From positions 1 through 23,779 of the forward strand of contig JBAQYG010000013.1 of NCBI GenBank assembly GCA_049299915.1: DNA of 23,779 nucleotides. Direction: 5' to 3'. The stretch comes from JAVHQB01 sp049299915 (GTDB taxonomy: Bacteria; Patescibacteriota; Minisyncoccia; UBA6257; JAVHQB01). The translations under genes were made by a program, and so were the position numbers. Below are positions 1 to 7,549 of this stretch, piece by piece. The notes beneath the pieces are model-generated. The model did not search any database and had not been told where the DNA came from. It worked only from the letters and a program-made list of their open reading frames with translations. How positions within the stretch are numbered: the stretch's first letter is position 1; every line of letters begins with the position of its first letter.

Positions 1-857
1 AATTAGATTTAATAGATACAGAAAGAGCTGCGAAAACTTCTGGTTCCAGATTTGGGTTTATCAAAAATGAGTTGGCTCTTATGGAATTTGCCCTCTTGCA
101 ATTTGTCTTTCAAAAATTATCTAAAGAAGGGTTTATTCCACTAGTTACACCCGTTATGCTTAAGCCAAAGCTTATGGAGGGAATGGGATATGTAGAAAGA
201 GGCGGAGAAGAAATTTATTATCTAGCCAAAGACGACATGTATTTAGTCGGTACTGCCGAACAAATGGTGGGTTCTATGCATAGTGATGAAGTTTTAGATT
301 TTAATAAATTGCCCTTACGTTATGCAGCTTTTTCTTCTTGCTTTAGAAGAGAGGCCGGTTCTTACGGTAAGGATACCAAGGGAATTTTAAGAGTACATCA
401 ATTCGATAAAATAGAAATGTTTGTTTTTTGTAAGCCAGAAGAGGCTGCAAAAGAGCACGAGCATCTTCTTAGAATGGAGGAAGAACTGATGCAGGCCTTA
501 AAAATTCCTTATAGGGTTTTGAATATATGCAGTGGTGATTTGGGTGATCCAGCTGCTGCCAAATTTGATACTGAGGCCTGGCTTCCAGGGCAAAACAATG
601 GAGAAGGGGAATACCGTGAAACTCATTCCACTTCTAATTGTACTGATTTTCAATCCCGTCGCTTAAATATTCGTTATAGAGACCCCCAAGATCAAGAATT
701 GCATTTTGCCTATACTTTAAATGGTACAGCCTTTGCTATTGGAAGAGCTCTTATAGCTATTATAGAAAATTATCAAACGGCTAAAGGAACAATAATGGTT
801 CCAGAGGCTTTAGAACCATTTATGGGCGGCATTAAAGAAATTATTGCCAAAACCTAA
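1..857 (+). CDS. serS: Seryl-tRNA synthetase, C-terminal part (5' end outside window)
   Basis: Cytoplasmic class II aminoacyl-tRNA synthetase that charges tRNA-Ser with serine. The reading frame is open from base 3, so the gene runs in from the left. About 285 of the usual ~420 residues are present; the N-terminal tRNA-binding coiled coil is missing. The class II core is visible: the GSRFGFIKNE block just before the catalytic domain, a motif 1 region ending in KLMEGMGYV, motif 2 as FRREAGSYGKDTKG, and motif 3 as LNGTAFAIGRALIAIIENY near the end. The TETAEQM-type serine-specificity segment appears as VGTAEQMVGS. It ends TAA, two bases before the ftsQ-like start, so the two genes are probably co-transcribed. 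Identification is firm; only the 5' end is unknown. Confidence 0.95.
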   Translation, partial: LDLIDTERAAKTSGSRFGFIKNELALMEFALLQFVFQKLSKEGFIPLVTPVMLKPKLMEGMGYVERGGEEIYYLAKDDMYLVGTAEQMVGSMHSDEVLDFNKLPLRYAAFSSCFRREAGSYGKDTKGILRVHQFDKIEMFVFCKPEEAAKEHEHLLRMEEELMQALKIPYRVLNICSGDLGDPAAAKFDTEAWLPGQNNGEGEYRETHSTSNCTDFQSRRLNIRYRDPQDQELHFAYTLNGTAFAIGRALIAIIENYQTAKGTIMVPEALEPFMGGIKEIIAKT

Positions 858-859
858 TT

Positions 860-1750
860 ATGGTTGTGGTGACTGACAGAAAAAAACGTTTGCACAAACA
901 AAGAGTCTTAAAAAAGATTAAATTTTTTACTCTTCTGTTTTTGGGTTTGTCCTTAATTGGTGCTATCTGTTGGGCAATATTTTTTTCACCATTATTTGAA
1001 ATAAAAGAAATTATTATTGGAGGAGCTGACCCTACCCAAATTACTTCTATCCAAGAATATATCAATCAATCAATTACTTCCCATAGTTGGTTTTTTATTT
1101 CTCCTAAGTTAAAACCTTTTTTAGAAAAAGTGTCTTTTAATACCAAAAATTTTCTTTGGCAAGACTTTTCATCTTTAAAAAGTGGTTTAAATCAACAATT
1201 TCCAGAATATAGTGATAGTCAAATTAAATTTAATTTTTGGCGTCGGGAAATAAATTTGACTATGAGTGAAAGAGTATTGGCGGCTATTTGGTGTGGTGAA
1301 AATACTTGTGGACTGGTAGATACCAATGGTATCTATTTCAAAAAATTAGAATTAGAAGAAATTACGAGTGATTCACCTTATGCTAATTACTTAATTTTAA
1401 AAGGAGAATTAAAAGATAGTAATACTAATCCAGAAGTAGGCTCTTTAATTCTTCCCAGTGAGACGATCCAAAACATTGCAAACTGGTATCAAGGAGTTAA
1501 AAACAGTCAGATAGCTTTCAAAGAAATTATTTTAAGTGAGAGCTATTTGACCTGCTTAAAAGCCAAAACTATTTCCTCTCAAACAGAGATCACTTTTAAT
1601 CCTACTGGTAGCGTGGCCAACATAATGCTATTGGTCCAAAACTTACAAGAAAAGGTTAAAAATAATAAAAATTGGCAAGGACTTGAAAGTTTAAACCTTT
1701 GTTTTTATCCAAAGATTTATTACACCCCAGAGGTTTTTTTTAGCCATTAA
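860..1750 (+). CDS. ftsQ: FtsQ/DivIB-like cell-division protein
   Basis: Probable bitopic membrane protein of the divisome, 296 aa. A basic N-terminus (RKKRLHKQRVLKKIK) is followed by one membrane segment at about residues 22-43. A POTRA-like stretch comes next (FEIKEIIIGGADPTQITSIQEYI), matching the position of the FtsQ POTRA domain after its membrane helix. Further on are an ERVLAAIWC segment and a GLVDTNGIYF segment, which correspond to the FtsQ beta-domain blocks (typically P-x-A-x-W and VD-x-x-G-x-x-F). The C-terminus LNLCFYPKIYY fits the final FtsQ strands. The start is 2 bp after serS and has no ribosome-binding site, so translation is probably coupled. Sequence conservation in this family is poor, so the call rests on architecture and scattered motifs. 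Confidence 0.65.
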   Translation: MVVVTDRKKRLHKQRVLKKIKFFTLLFLGLSLIGAICWAIFFSPLFEIKEIIIGGADPTQITSIQEYINQSITSHSWFFISPKLKPFLEKVSFNTKNFLWQDFSSLKSGLNQQFPEYSDSQIKFNFWRREINLTMSERVLAAIWCGENTCGLVDTNGIYFKKLELEEITSDSPYANYLILKGELKDSNTNPEVGSLILPSETIQNIANWYQGVKNSQIAFKEIILSESYLTCLKAKTISSQTEITFNPTGSVANIMLLVQNLQEKVKNNKNWQGLESLNLCFYPKIYYTPEVFFSH

Positions 1751-1794
1751 AACGATTTGTGTTTAATGTTTGAATAAGCTATCATCTTTATAAT

Positions 1795-2214
1795 ATGATA
1801 TCTCCCAACGCTTCACAATTTAATAATTTTCCCGAAGGTTTTGATTCTCAAGTAGAGGTATTAAATAAAATAGATGCTAATAATCCAGAAGCAGGTCTTT
1901 CTAGTAGCAGAGAAAAAGCAGAACAAATAGTAAAAGGAGAAATACAAAGGGCTATTGATTCTTTACCAGATATAGATAGACCATTGTCAGCTGCCTTGGA
2001 AATGGGTTTAAAGGCAGCAGATAATAGAATTCCTTCTACAATCGAAGGCTCAGAAGTGATAGAGGAATTAGTTTCGATTGCCTTAGGCAACCCTTTTGGT
2101 ATTTATGATACAGTTCAGAAGATGCGTCGCGATGGTGAGCTTTATCTTTTGGATCAATTTCACGATAGTCTCGTAGATAAATTAACAGAGAGGCAAGAAA
2201 CTTTATCTAATTAA
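1795..2214 (+). CDS. Unrecognised 139-aa protein
   Basis: I do not recognise the family. The product is hydrophilic and acidic, looks mostly helical, and has no signal peptide or membrane segment, so it is probably cytoplasmic. A central stretch (EKAEQIVKGEIQRAID) and the C-terminus (LYLLDQFHDSLVDKLTERQE) look amphipathic. It lies between the ftsQ-like gene (44 bp away) and the TraG-like ATPase (21 bp away) on the same strand, which suggests co-transcription. The frame opened on the opposite strand at 1848-2090 is a shadow. The ATG at 1795 directly abuts a TATAAT at 1789-1794, so if that sequence were the -10 box, transcription would start inside the gene. A TTGTGT-17-TATCAT pair (1757-1785) is an alternative that would give an almost leaderless mRNA. 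Confidence 0.65.
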   Translation: MISPNASQFNNFPEGFDSQVEVLNKIDANNPEAGLSSSREKAEQIVKGEIQRAIDSLPDIDRPLSAALEMGLKAADNRIPSTIEGSEVIEELVSIALGNPFGIYDTVQKMRRDGELYLLDQFHDSLVDKLTERQETLSN

Positions 2215-2235
2215 CCAATAGAAGACGTTAGCTAT

Positions 2236-4632
2236 ATGAAGGGTATTTATTATTTGTTTATTTTGTTTTTTTTAGGAGTTGTATTTTTAATAGTCCTACT
2301 TCTAAAAAAAATTAAAAAGAATGTTTTTCAAAAAGCCTTTGATTACAGACTTTTAAGACTTTTAATGCCCAAAGCTTCTCCGGAAGAAATGGGTAAGAAA
2401 AAACCATCTGATTTTTTAAGTATTTTTGATCAATTATTAAGCAGCTTAGCTTCTTACAAGCTGCCTTTAATTTGGGAGATGGCAGTGGCTACCGATTCAG
2501 ACCAGATAGAATTCTATGTGGCTACTCCCAAAAAAGATATCGATTTAATTACTAAACAAATTAATGGTTTTTTCCCAGAAGCAGAAGTAGAACAAACTAG
2601 CGATTATACTATATTTCAAAAAGGAGGAATTATTACTGGAGCCACGTTTGCTCTTGGTCAAGATTATTCTTTACCCCTCAGATCTTATTTAGAATTAGAT
2701 AACGATCCCTTAAATTCATTAGGAAATGCTCTCGAAAGAGTTTCTTTAGGAAAAGAGGGTGCTGCTATTCAAATTGTTACCACCCCAATAGATAACAGTT
2801 CTTCTTCTTATATTCAAAGAACCTTAAAATACGTTCGCGAAGGAAAAAGTCTAAAAGAGATCAAGGGCGATAGTGTTGGTAAGATATTATCAAAAACTCT
2901 TTTAGACAATAGGAGTCTAGACCAAATTGAAAAAGACAAGCAAACTAAAGAAAAAGAAAAAACTATTGATCAACCATTAGTAGAAGCTATTCAAAAAAAA
3001 TTAAGTCGGCCTCTACTAAATGTTAATGTAAGAATTTTGGCTTCTGCCGAAACAGCTGCTCGTTCGGAAAATATTGTTGATAGTCTAATTTCTGGTTTTT
3101 CACAATTTGATTCTCCAAATAGTAATAATCTGAAGGTATTGAAGTATACCCATCGAGAAAGAGCCTTAAAGAGCTTGGTTTATGAATTTGTTTTAAGATT
3201 GTCTAGTAGAAAGAACGCATTAATCCTAAATTCTGCAGAGGTAACTGGTATGTGGCATTTCCCACTGTCCTGTACTGATATTCCCAGTATCAAATGGCTT
3301 AAAGCCAAAACAGTAATGCCTCCTAATAATTTAGCTAAAGAAGGCGGAGTGATTCTGGGAGAGAATGTCTATCGGAATGGTATCACCCCCGTTCGTTTAC
3401 TAGATAGCGATAGGGGAAGGCATGTTTATGTTATCGGTCAAACTGGTACTGGTAAAACCACGCTTCTGAAACAAATGATCATTCAGGATATAGAGCAAGG
3501 TAAGGGTGTCTGTTATATAGATCCTCATGGAGATGATGCCGAAGATATCCTAACTCATATACCAAAAAGTAGGGCACAAGACGTAGTGATATTTAATCCA
3601 GGGGATAATGAACGTCCTGTTGGTTTAAATTTTTTGGAAATCAGTTCTGAAAGACCAGAAGAAAAGAATTTTGTCATTAATGAGCTTTTAAGTATTATCG
3701 GTAAGATTTATGATTTAAAAACAACCGGTGGCCCTATCTTTGAACAATATTTTAGAAACACCTTACTTTTGTTATTAAGTGATCCTAAAGCCGGTTATAC
3801 CTTAATGGAAGTAGTAAGGGTTTTAACTAATCCAGATTTTAGACATTATTTGCTTTTGAAATGTAATGATCCACTCGTAAAAGAATTTTGGGTCAAAGAA
3901 GCAGAAAAAGCTGGGGGAGACTTTTCTTTGGCCAATATGGCTCCCTATATTAATTCCAAATTAAGTCCGTTCCTTTCCAACGATTTGATTAAATATATAG
4001 TTGGCCAATCTCATTCCACTATCGACTTTAGGGATATATTAGACAATCACAAGATCTTTATTGTTAAACTCTCCAAAGGATTAATAGGAGATATTAATAG
4101 CCAAATCTTAGGAATGATCATAGTGGGGAGAATTTTGATGGCTGCTTTTGCTAGAGCTGACCAAGAAGAAGCAGATCGAAAAGATTTCAATTTATATCTA
4201 GATGAATTTCAAAACATTACCACTGACAGCGTAGCTACTATATTGTCCGAAGCTCGTAAATATCACTTGAATTTGACGATAGCCCACCAATACATAGGCC
4301 AATTAACAGAAAATATTCGCAATGCTGTATTTGGTAACGTGGGCAGTCTAATTACTTATAGAATCGGCCCTATGGACACAGAAGTACTTTTGAAAGAATT
4401 TGGACCCCAAGTAAATCAATACGATTTAGTAAATTTGGATAATCGCAAAGCTTATACAAGATTAATGGTTAAAGGGATGACTACTGCGCCCTTTAGCTTG
4501 AACCGTTTATTTAAACCCGAAGTTGGCAACCCATCTCTAGCGAAATTAATTAAAAGTTTGTCTGCCATGAAATATGGCAAATCAAAAGAAGCAATAGAGG
4601 CAGAAATGGTTGCCCGTATGCAAATGAAATAA
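2236..4632 (+). CDS. TraG/VirD4/HerA-like membrane-anchored ATPase (type IV secretion DNA-binding domain protein)
   Basis: A 798-aa P-loop ATPase of the superfamily containing type IV coupling proteins and FtsK/HerA DNA pumps. One N-terminal membrane helix (about residues 4-22) is followed by a roughly 350-residue region with Lys/Glu-rich linkers. The motor then carries Walker A GQTGTGKTT at residues 401-409, a CYIDPHGD block shortly after, and Walker B LYLDEFQN with its acidic pair at about 656-657. A downstream SEARKYHLNLTIAHQY segment is typical of the TraG/VirD4 sensor region. No relaxase or other type IV secretion genes are nearby, so a housekeeping or pilus-linked DNA or protein translocation role is as likely as conjugation. 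It sits 16 bp before dnaX. Family confidence is high; the substrate is unknown. Confidence 0.8.
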   Translation: MKGIYYLFILFFLGVVFLIVLLLKKIKKNVFQKAFDYRLLRLLMPKASPEEMGKKKPSDFLSIFDQLLSSLASYKLPLIWEMAVATDSDQIEFYVATPKKDIDLITKQINGFFPEAEVEQTSDYTIFQKGGIITGATFALGQDYSLPLRSYLELDNDPLNSLGNALERVSLGKEGAAIQIVTTPIDNSSSSYIQRTLKYVREGKSLKEIKGDSVGKILSKTLLDNRSLDQIEKDKQTKEKEKTIDQPLVEAIQKKLSRPLLNVNVRILASAETAARSENIVDSLISGFSQFDSPNSNNLKVLKYTHRERALKSLVYEFVLRLSSRKNALILNSAEVTGMWHFPLSCTDIPSIKWLKAKTVMPPNNLAKEGGVILGENVYRNGITPVRLLDSDRGRHVYVIGQTGTGKTTLLKQMIIQDIEQGKGVCYIDPHGDDAEDILTHIPKSRAQDVVIFNPGDNERPVGLNFLEISSERPEEKNFVINELLSIIGKIYDLKTTGGPIFEQYFRNTLLLLLSDPKAGYTLMEVVRVLTNPDFRHYLLLKCNDPLVKEFWVKEAEKAGGDFSLANMAPYINSKLSPFLSNDLIKYIVGQSHSTIDFRDILDNHKIFIVKLSKGLIGDINSQILGMIIVGRILMAAFARADQEEADRKDFNLYLDEFQNITTDSVATILSEARKYHLNLTIAHQYIGQLTENIRNAVFGNVGSLITYRIGPMDTEVLLKEFGPQVNQYDLVNLDNRKAYTRLMVKGMTTAPFSLNRLFKPEVGNPSLAKLIKSLSAMKYGKSKEAIEAEMVARMQMK

Positions 4633-4648
4633 TTTTTAAACACTTTAT

Positions 4649-5752
4649 ATGTCCCTAGTTTTTTATCGTAAATATCGTCCTCGGCTTTTTTCTGAAGTGG
4701 CTGGTCAAGATGTAACTATTGAAGTTCTCACTAGAGCCATTAAAGAGGACCAAATTTCCCATGCTTATTTGTTTGCTGGGCCAAGGGGGACAGGGAAAAC
4801 TAGTACGGCTAGGCTTTTAGCCAAGGCCTTAAATTGTCAGAAAAGAAAGGCTAATAGTTTTGAACCCTGCAATGAATGTGAATCATGTTTATCCGCAGAA
4901 AATGGTAGCAATTTGGACATTATAGAAATAGACGCCGCTTCACACACTGGAGTTGACGATATTCGTGAACTCATCGAGAATATAAAATTTCCTCCTATAA
5001 AATTCAAGTACAAGGTTTATATTATCGATGAGGCGCACCAATTAAGTAAATCTGCTTTCAATGCTCTCTTAAAAACCCTAGAAGAACCACCTTCCTACGC
5101 AGTCTTTATTTTGGCTAGTACAGAACCAGAAAAGTTTTTACCCACCATTCTATCTCGTGTGCAGCGTTATGATTTCAAACGGATAGCCTTAGAAGATATT
5201 ATAAAGGAACTTAAATCGGTAGCCAAGAAAGAGGGATTGAATATCGAAGAAGAGGCATTACGTTTAATAGCGGCCAATGCGAGTGGGGGAATGCGAGATG
5301 CCGAATCAGTGCTAGGACAAATGGCAGCTATGTTTGGTAAAGAAAAAATTACTCTAGAAGCCCTAGAAAAAATAATGGGCTCCTTAAATTTTTCTTCCCT
5401 GAAACAATTAGCTGACTATATTTTAAGTGGCAATATCGGTGAAGCCATTAAAATGATTAATGTTTTAAATGATGGGGGATACGATTTAGATGAATTAAAT
5501 CGTTCCCTTCTAGATTATTTTAGATGGTTATTACTGATTAAAGTCTCGCCCATTAGTGAGAAACTTATAGATAAAGTAACTACAGATGAAGAAATGAAAG
5601 TTTTGAAAGCTCAGGTAGAAAAAACGAGTGTGATTCAGATAGAATCATTTATAAAAGCTCTTATAGAACAAATGTCACGAACTAAAAAAGCCGGGCTGGT
5701 GACCCTGCCATTAGAATTAGCGATTATAGATAGTTGCAACAAGACTACTTAG
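4649..5752 (+). CDS. dnaX: DNA polymerase III subunit gamma (short DnaX)
   Basis: Clamp-loader AAA+ ATPase that assembles the sliding clamp at the replication fork. The canonical start MSLVFYRKYRPRLFSEVAGQD is clear. Walker A GPRGTGKT is at residues 44-51. The zinc-binding cysteines are C63, C74, C77 and C80, Walker B/DEAH is at 127-130, and the arginine-finger motif is in ILSRVQRYDF. A C-terminal helical collar domain follows, and the protein ends at 367 aa. There is no tau extension for binding polymerase alpha or DnaB, so only a gamma-like form is encoded. The start has no Shine-Dalgarno sequence (upstream context is ACTTTATATG). The last 8 bp overlap the end of the GIY-YIG gene on the other strand. 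Confidence 0.95.
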   Translation: MSLVFYRKYRPRLFSEVAGQDVTIEVLTRAIKEDQISHAYLFAGPRGTGKTSTARLLAKALNCQKRKANSFEPCNECESCLSAENGSNLDIIEIDAASHTGVDDIRELIENIKFPPIKFKYKVYIIDEAHQLSKSAFNALLKTLEEPPSYAVFILASTEPEKFLPTILSRVQRYDFKRIALEDIIKELKSVAKKEGLNIEEEALRLIAANASGGMRDAESVLGQMAAMFGKEKITLEALEKIMGSLNFSSLKQLADYILSGNIGEAIKMINVLNDGGYDLDELNRSLLDYFRWLLLIKVSPISEKLIDKVTTDEEMKVLKAQVEKTSVIQIESFIKALIEQMSRTKKAGLVTLPLELAIIDSCNKTT

Positions 5753-6002
5753 AATGATTATTGAGAATTAGTTTCAATTTTTGGTTTCGGGTAAAACTTT
5801 TAATTTCAGCTTCACGATGTCTGCCAGCAGCTAAGGTCTTAAAAACTTCAAAGTATTTTAGTATCACTGGTCTACGTATTTTAGTGTAATGTGCCCCTTG
5901 ATTTGAAATATTGTGCTGAACAACTCTCTTTTCTAAATTATTAGTACAGCCTGTGTACAAGGATTTATCAGCACACTCTACTATGTATGTGTAATAGGGC
6001 AT
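5745..6002 (-). CDS. Small GIY-YIG endonuclease domain protein (YhbQ/UPF0213-like)
   Basis: An 85-aa single-domain GIY-YIG nuclease-fold protein. The signature appears as YYTYIVECADKSLYTG, with tyrosines in the GIY and YIG positions. It is followed by NNLEKRVVQHN, a GAHYTKIRRPV block and the catalytic-type glutamate region EAEIKSFTR. I placed the start at 6002 (MPYYTYIV). The frame stays open to 6107, but those extra 35 codons run through the tRNA-Gln gene and translate tRNA sequence, so they are rejected. It lies 33 bp downstream of the tRNA on the same strand and is probably transcribed with it. Its TAG overlaps the dnaX stop tail to tail. The function of stand-alone members of this family is poorly known; DNA repair or nuclease activity is an inference from the fold. 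Confidence 0.88.
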   Translation of the reverse strand: MPYYTYIVECADKSLYTGCTNNLEKRVVQHNISNQGAHYTKIRRPVILKYFEVFKTLAAGRHREAEIKSFTRNQKLKLILNNHSK

Positions 6003-6035
6003 ATAGTAAGATTTTATAGAGACTACGTAAAAAAG

Positions 6036-6106
6036 CTGCGGGGCTTGGATTCGAACCAAGATACTAGGCTTCAGAGGCCCATGTCCTACCATTAGACGAT
6101 CCCGCA
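6036..6106 (-). tRNA. tRNA-Gln (anticodon CTG)
   Basis: Read on the minus strand, this folds as a complete cloverleaf. The acceptor is TGCGGGA paired with CCCCGCA, with U1-A72 and discriminator G73, the identity elements typical of bacterial tRNA-Gln. The D stem is GTCT/GGAC with loop AATGGTA. The anticodon stem is TGGGC/GCCTA around loop CTCTGAA, giving anticodon CTG (codon CAG). The T arm is CTTGG-TTCGAAT-CCAAG. The 4-nt variable loop matches other tRNA-Gln molecules. One oddity is an A7-C66 mismatch at the base of the acceptor. CCA is not encoded: GC and then a T6 run follow. Confidence 0.93.
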
Positions 6107-6119
6107 AGAATGCTAAGCC

Positions 6120-6148
6120 AATATATCACAAAATAAGCTCAATTTAAA
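6120..6148 (-). promoter_or_regulatory. Possible promoter of tRNA-Gln / GIY-YIG unit
   Basis: Minus-strand TTTAAA (6148-6143), 17 bp, then TATATT (6125-6120). Transcription would start about 7 nt before the mature tRNA 5' end. Both boxes match the sigma-70-type consensus only partly. Confidence 0.35.
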
Positions 6149-6166
6149 AGTCACACGGTTAATATT

Positions 6167-6775
6167 ATGAATCAAGAGGAAAAAGAAAATTTACTTCTAG
6201 GTATAAAAGAGGAAGTCATAAAATGCCACAAATGTGGGTTATCAAAAACTCGTATTTTACCTGTGATTGGCCAGGGAAGTCACAATGCTAAGATAATGCT
6301 TATAGGAGAGGCTCCGGGAGCAAGTGAAGATAAAACTGGTGTACCTTTTTGTGGCAGAGCGGGTCAAGTTTTGAATCTTCTCTTAGCTTCTGTTGGAATC
6401 AAAAGAGATGATGTTTATATAGCTAACATTTTAAAAGATAGACCACCTCAAAATCGTGAACCAGCAGTAGAGGAGATTATTGCCTGTACTCCATATCTTT
6501 TGAGACAGATTGCTGCTATAGAACCCAAAATAATAGCCACTCTTGGTAATTATTCAGCTCACTTTATGTTGGAACAATTTCAAGTAGCCGAAAGCCATTT
6601 AGGTATTAGTCAATTAAGAGGAAGGAAGTTTATAGTTAAAGATCTTAACAGCAAAAATTCTTATATTATTATTCCCCTCTATCATCCAGCCGTGGCTGTG
6701 TACAATAATCACATGCTTGATGACTTGAAAAAAGATTTCCAGATTATTAAAGAAACTCTCGATAAAGAAGTGTAA
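6167..6775 (+). CDS. Uracil-DNA glycosylase, family 4 (UDGa type)
   Basis: Removes uracil from DNA as the first step of base excision repair. The 202-aa protein has the family 4 layout: CHKC at residues 20-23, the active-site block GEAPGASED at 47-55, GRAGQVLN, the RPPQNREP segment, C107 in IIACTPYL, LGNYSAHFML, and the C-terminal YHPAVAVY motif. Family 4 enzymes normally hold a 4Fe-4S cluster with four cysteines, the third lying in a KCRPP motif. Here that position is Asp91 (KDRPP), while an extra Cys62 occurs in PFCGRAG, where most homologs have Val. The cluster may be absent or ligated differently. It is the first gene of a four-gene repair operon; the next start is 6 bp on. Confidence 0.9.
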   Translation: MNQEEKENLLLGIKEEVIKCHKCGLSKTRILPVIGQGSHNAKIMLIGEAPGASEDKTGVPFCGRAGQVLNLLLASVGIKRDDVYIANILKDRPPQNREPAVEEIIACTPYLLRQIAAIEPKIIATLGNYSAHFMLEQFQVAESHLGISQLRGRKFIVKDLNSKNSYIIIPLYHPAVAVYNNHMLDDLKKDFQIIKETLDKEV

Positions 6776-6781
6776 ATATTC

Positions 6782-7546
6782 ATGAGAATTATTACTTGGA
6801 ATGTTAATGGCCTCAGAGCCGTTCTCAAAAAAGATTGGCAAACGTTTGTTAATAAATACAAGCCAGATATTATTTGCCTCCAAGAAATTAAAATTAGTGA
6901 TGAGGATATGCGTCAGCTGGACAAAGATTTGAAAGACTATCAAATTACTTGGAATAGTGCAGAAAAGGCTGGTTATAGTGGCACAGCCATTCTTTACAGA
7001 AACAATTTAAAAGTAAACGTTATTCCCATAAGGGATAGTGAATTTAAGAAAGAGGGGAGAATTACTCAAATAAAACTTGCTGGATTTAATATTTTTTCCG
7101 TTTATATTCCCAACGGCAAGAGAGACTTAAGTCGAGTAGATTATAAGCTAGATTTCTCTGACAGATTAGTAGATTATCTTCAACCACTTTTAAAGAAAAA
7201 AGAAAAGATAATTTTAGCAGGAGATTTTAATACAGCTCATAACGAAATAGATTTGGCACGACCAAAAAATAACGAAAAACATACTGGATTTTTACCAGTA
7301 GAAAGACATTGGTTAGATAGATTTTTAGATAAGGATTTTATTGATGTTTTTCGCAGTTTGCATCCTTCGGAAATAAAATATAGTTGGTGGGCTTATAGAA
7401 CAGCTGCCAGGGAAAGAAATATAGGTTGGCGCTTAGATTATTTTTTTGTTAATAATGGATGGATGAAAAATATTAGTGATTGCCGAATACTAAATGATGT
7501 AAAGGGGTCCGATCATTGCCCCGTAGTCATGGATATTAAAGATTAG
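6782..7546 (+). CDS. xth: Exodeoxyribonuclease III / AP endonuclease
   Basis: A 254-aa endonuclease/exonuclease/phosphatase-fold enzyme that cuts DNA 5' of abasic sites and has 3'-5' exonuclease activity. All ExoIII motifs are present: WNVNGLRA at the N-terminus, the metal ligand Glu in CLQEIK, GDFNTAHNEIDLARP in the middle, then WWAYRTAARERNIGWRLDYFFV, and the catalytic GSDHCPV near the C-terminus. The length is normal. It lies between the uracil glycosylase (6-bp gap) and exonuclease VII (3-bp gap), so it would process the abasic sites its upstream neighbour makes. The start ATTCATGAG has no Shine-Dalgarno sequence. Confidence 0.95.
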   Translation: MRIITWNVNGLRAVLKKDWQTFVNKYKPDIICLQEIKISDEDMRQLDKDLKDYQITWNSAEKAGYSGTAILYRNNLKVNVIPIRDSEFKKEGRITQIKLAGFNIFSVYIPNGKRDLSRVDYKLDFSDRLVDYLQPLLKKKEKIILAGDFNTAHNEIDLARPKNNEKHTGFLPVERHWLDRFLDKDFIDVFRSLHPSEIKYSWWAYRTAARERNIGWRLDYFFVNNGWMKNISDCRILNDVKGSDHCPVVMDIKD

Positions 7547-7549
7547 AAT

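Noticed and set aside
1789..1794. A perfect TATAAT directly before the 139-aa gene.
   Set aside because: As a -10 box it would start transcription inside the gene, and no suitable -35 box exists. It may be chance in AT-rich DNA.
2236..4632. A conjugative or integrative element around the TraG-like ATPase.
   Set aside because: No relaxase, VirB4/VirB6-type genes, integrase or flanking repeats are visible, and the neighbours are housekeeping genes.
6003..6107. A 35-codon N-terminal extension of the GIY-YIG gene.
   Set aside because: It translates the tRNA-Gln gene and its trailer. The domain starts at the Met at 6002.
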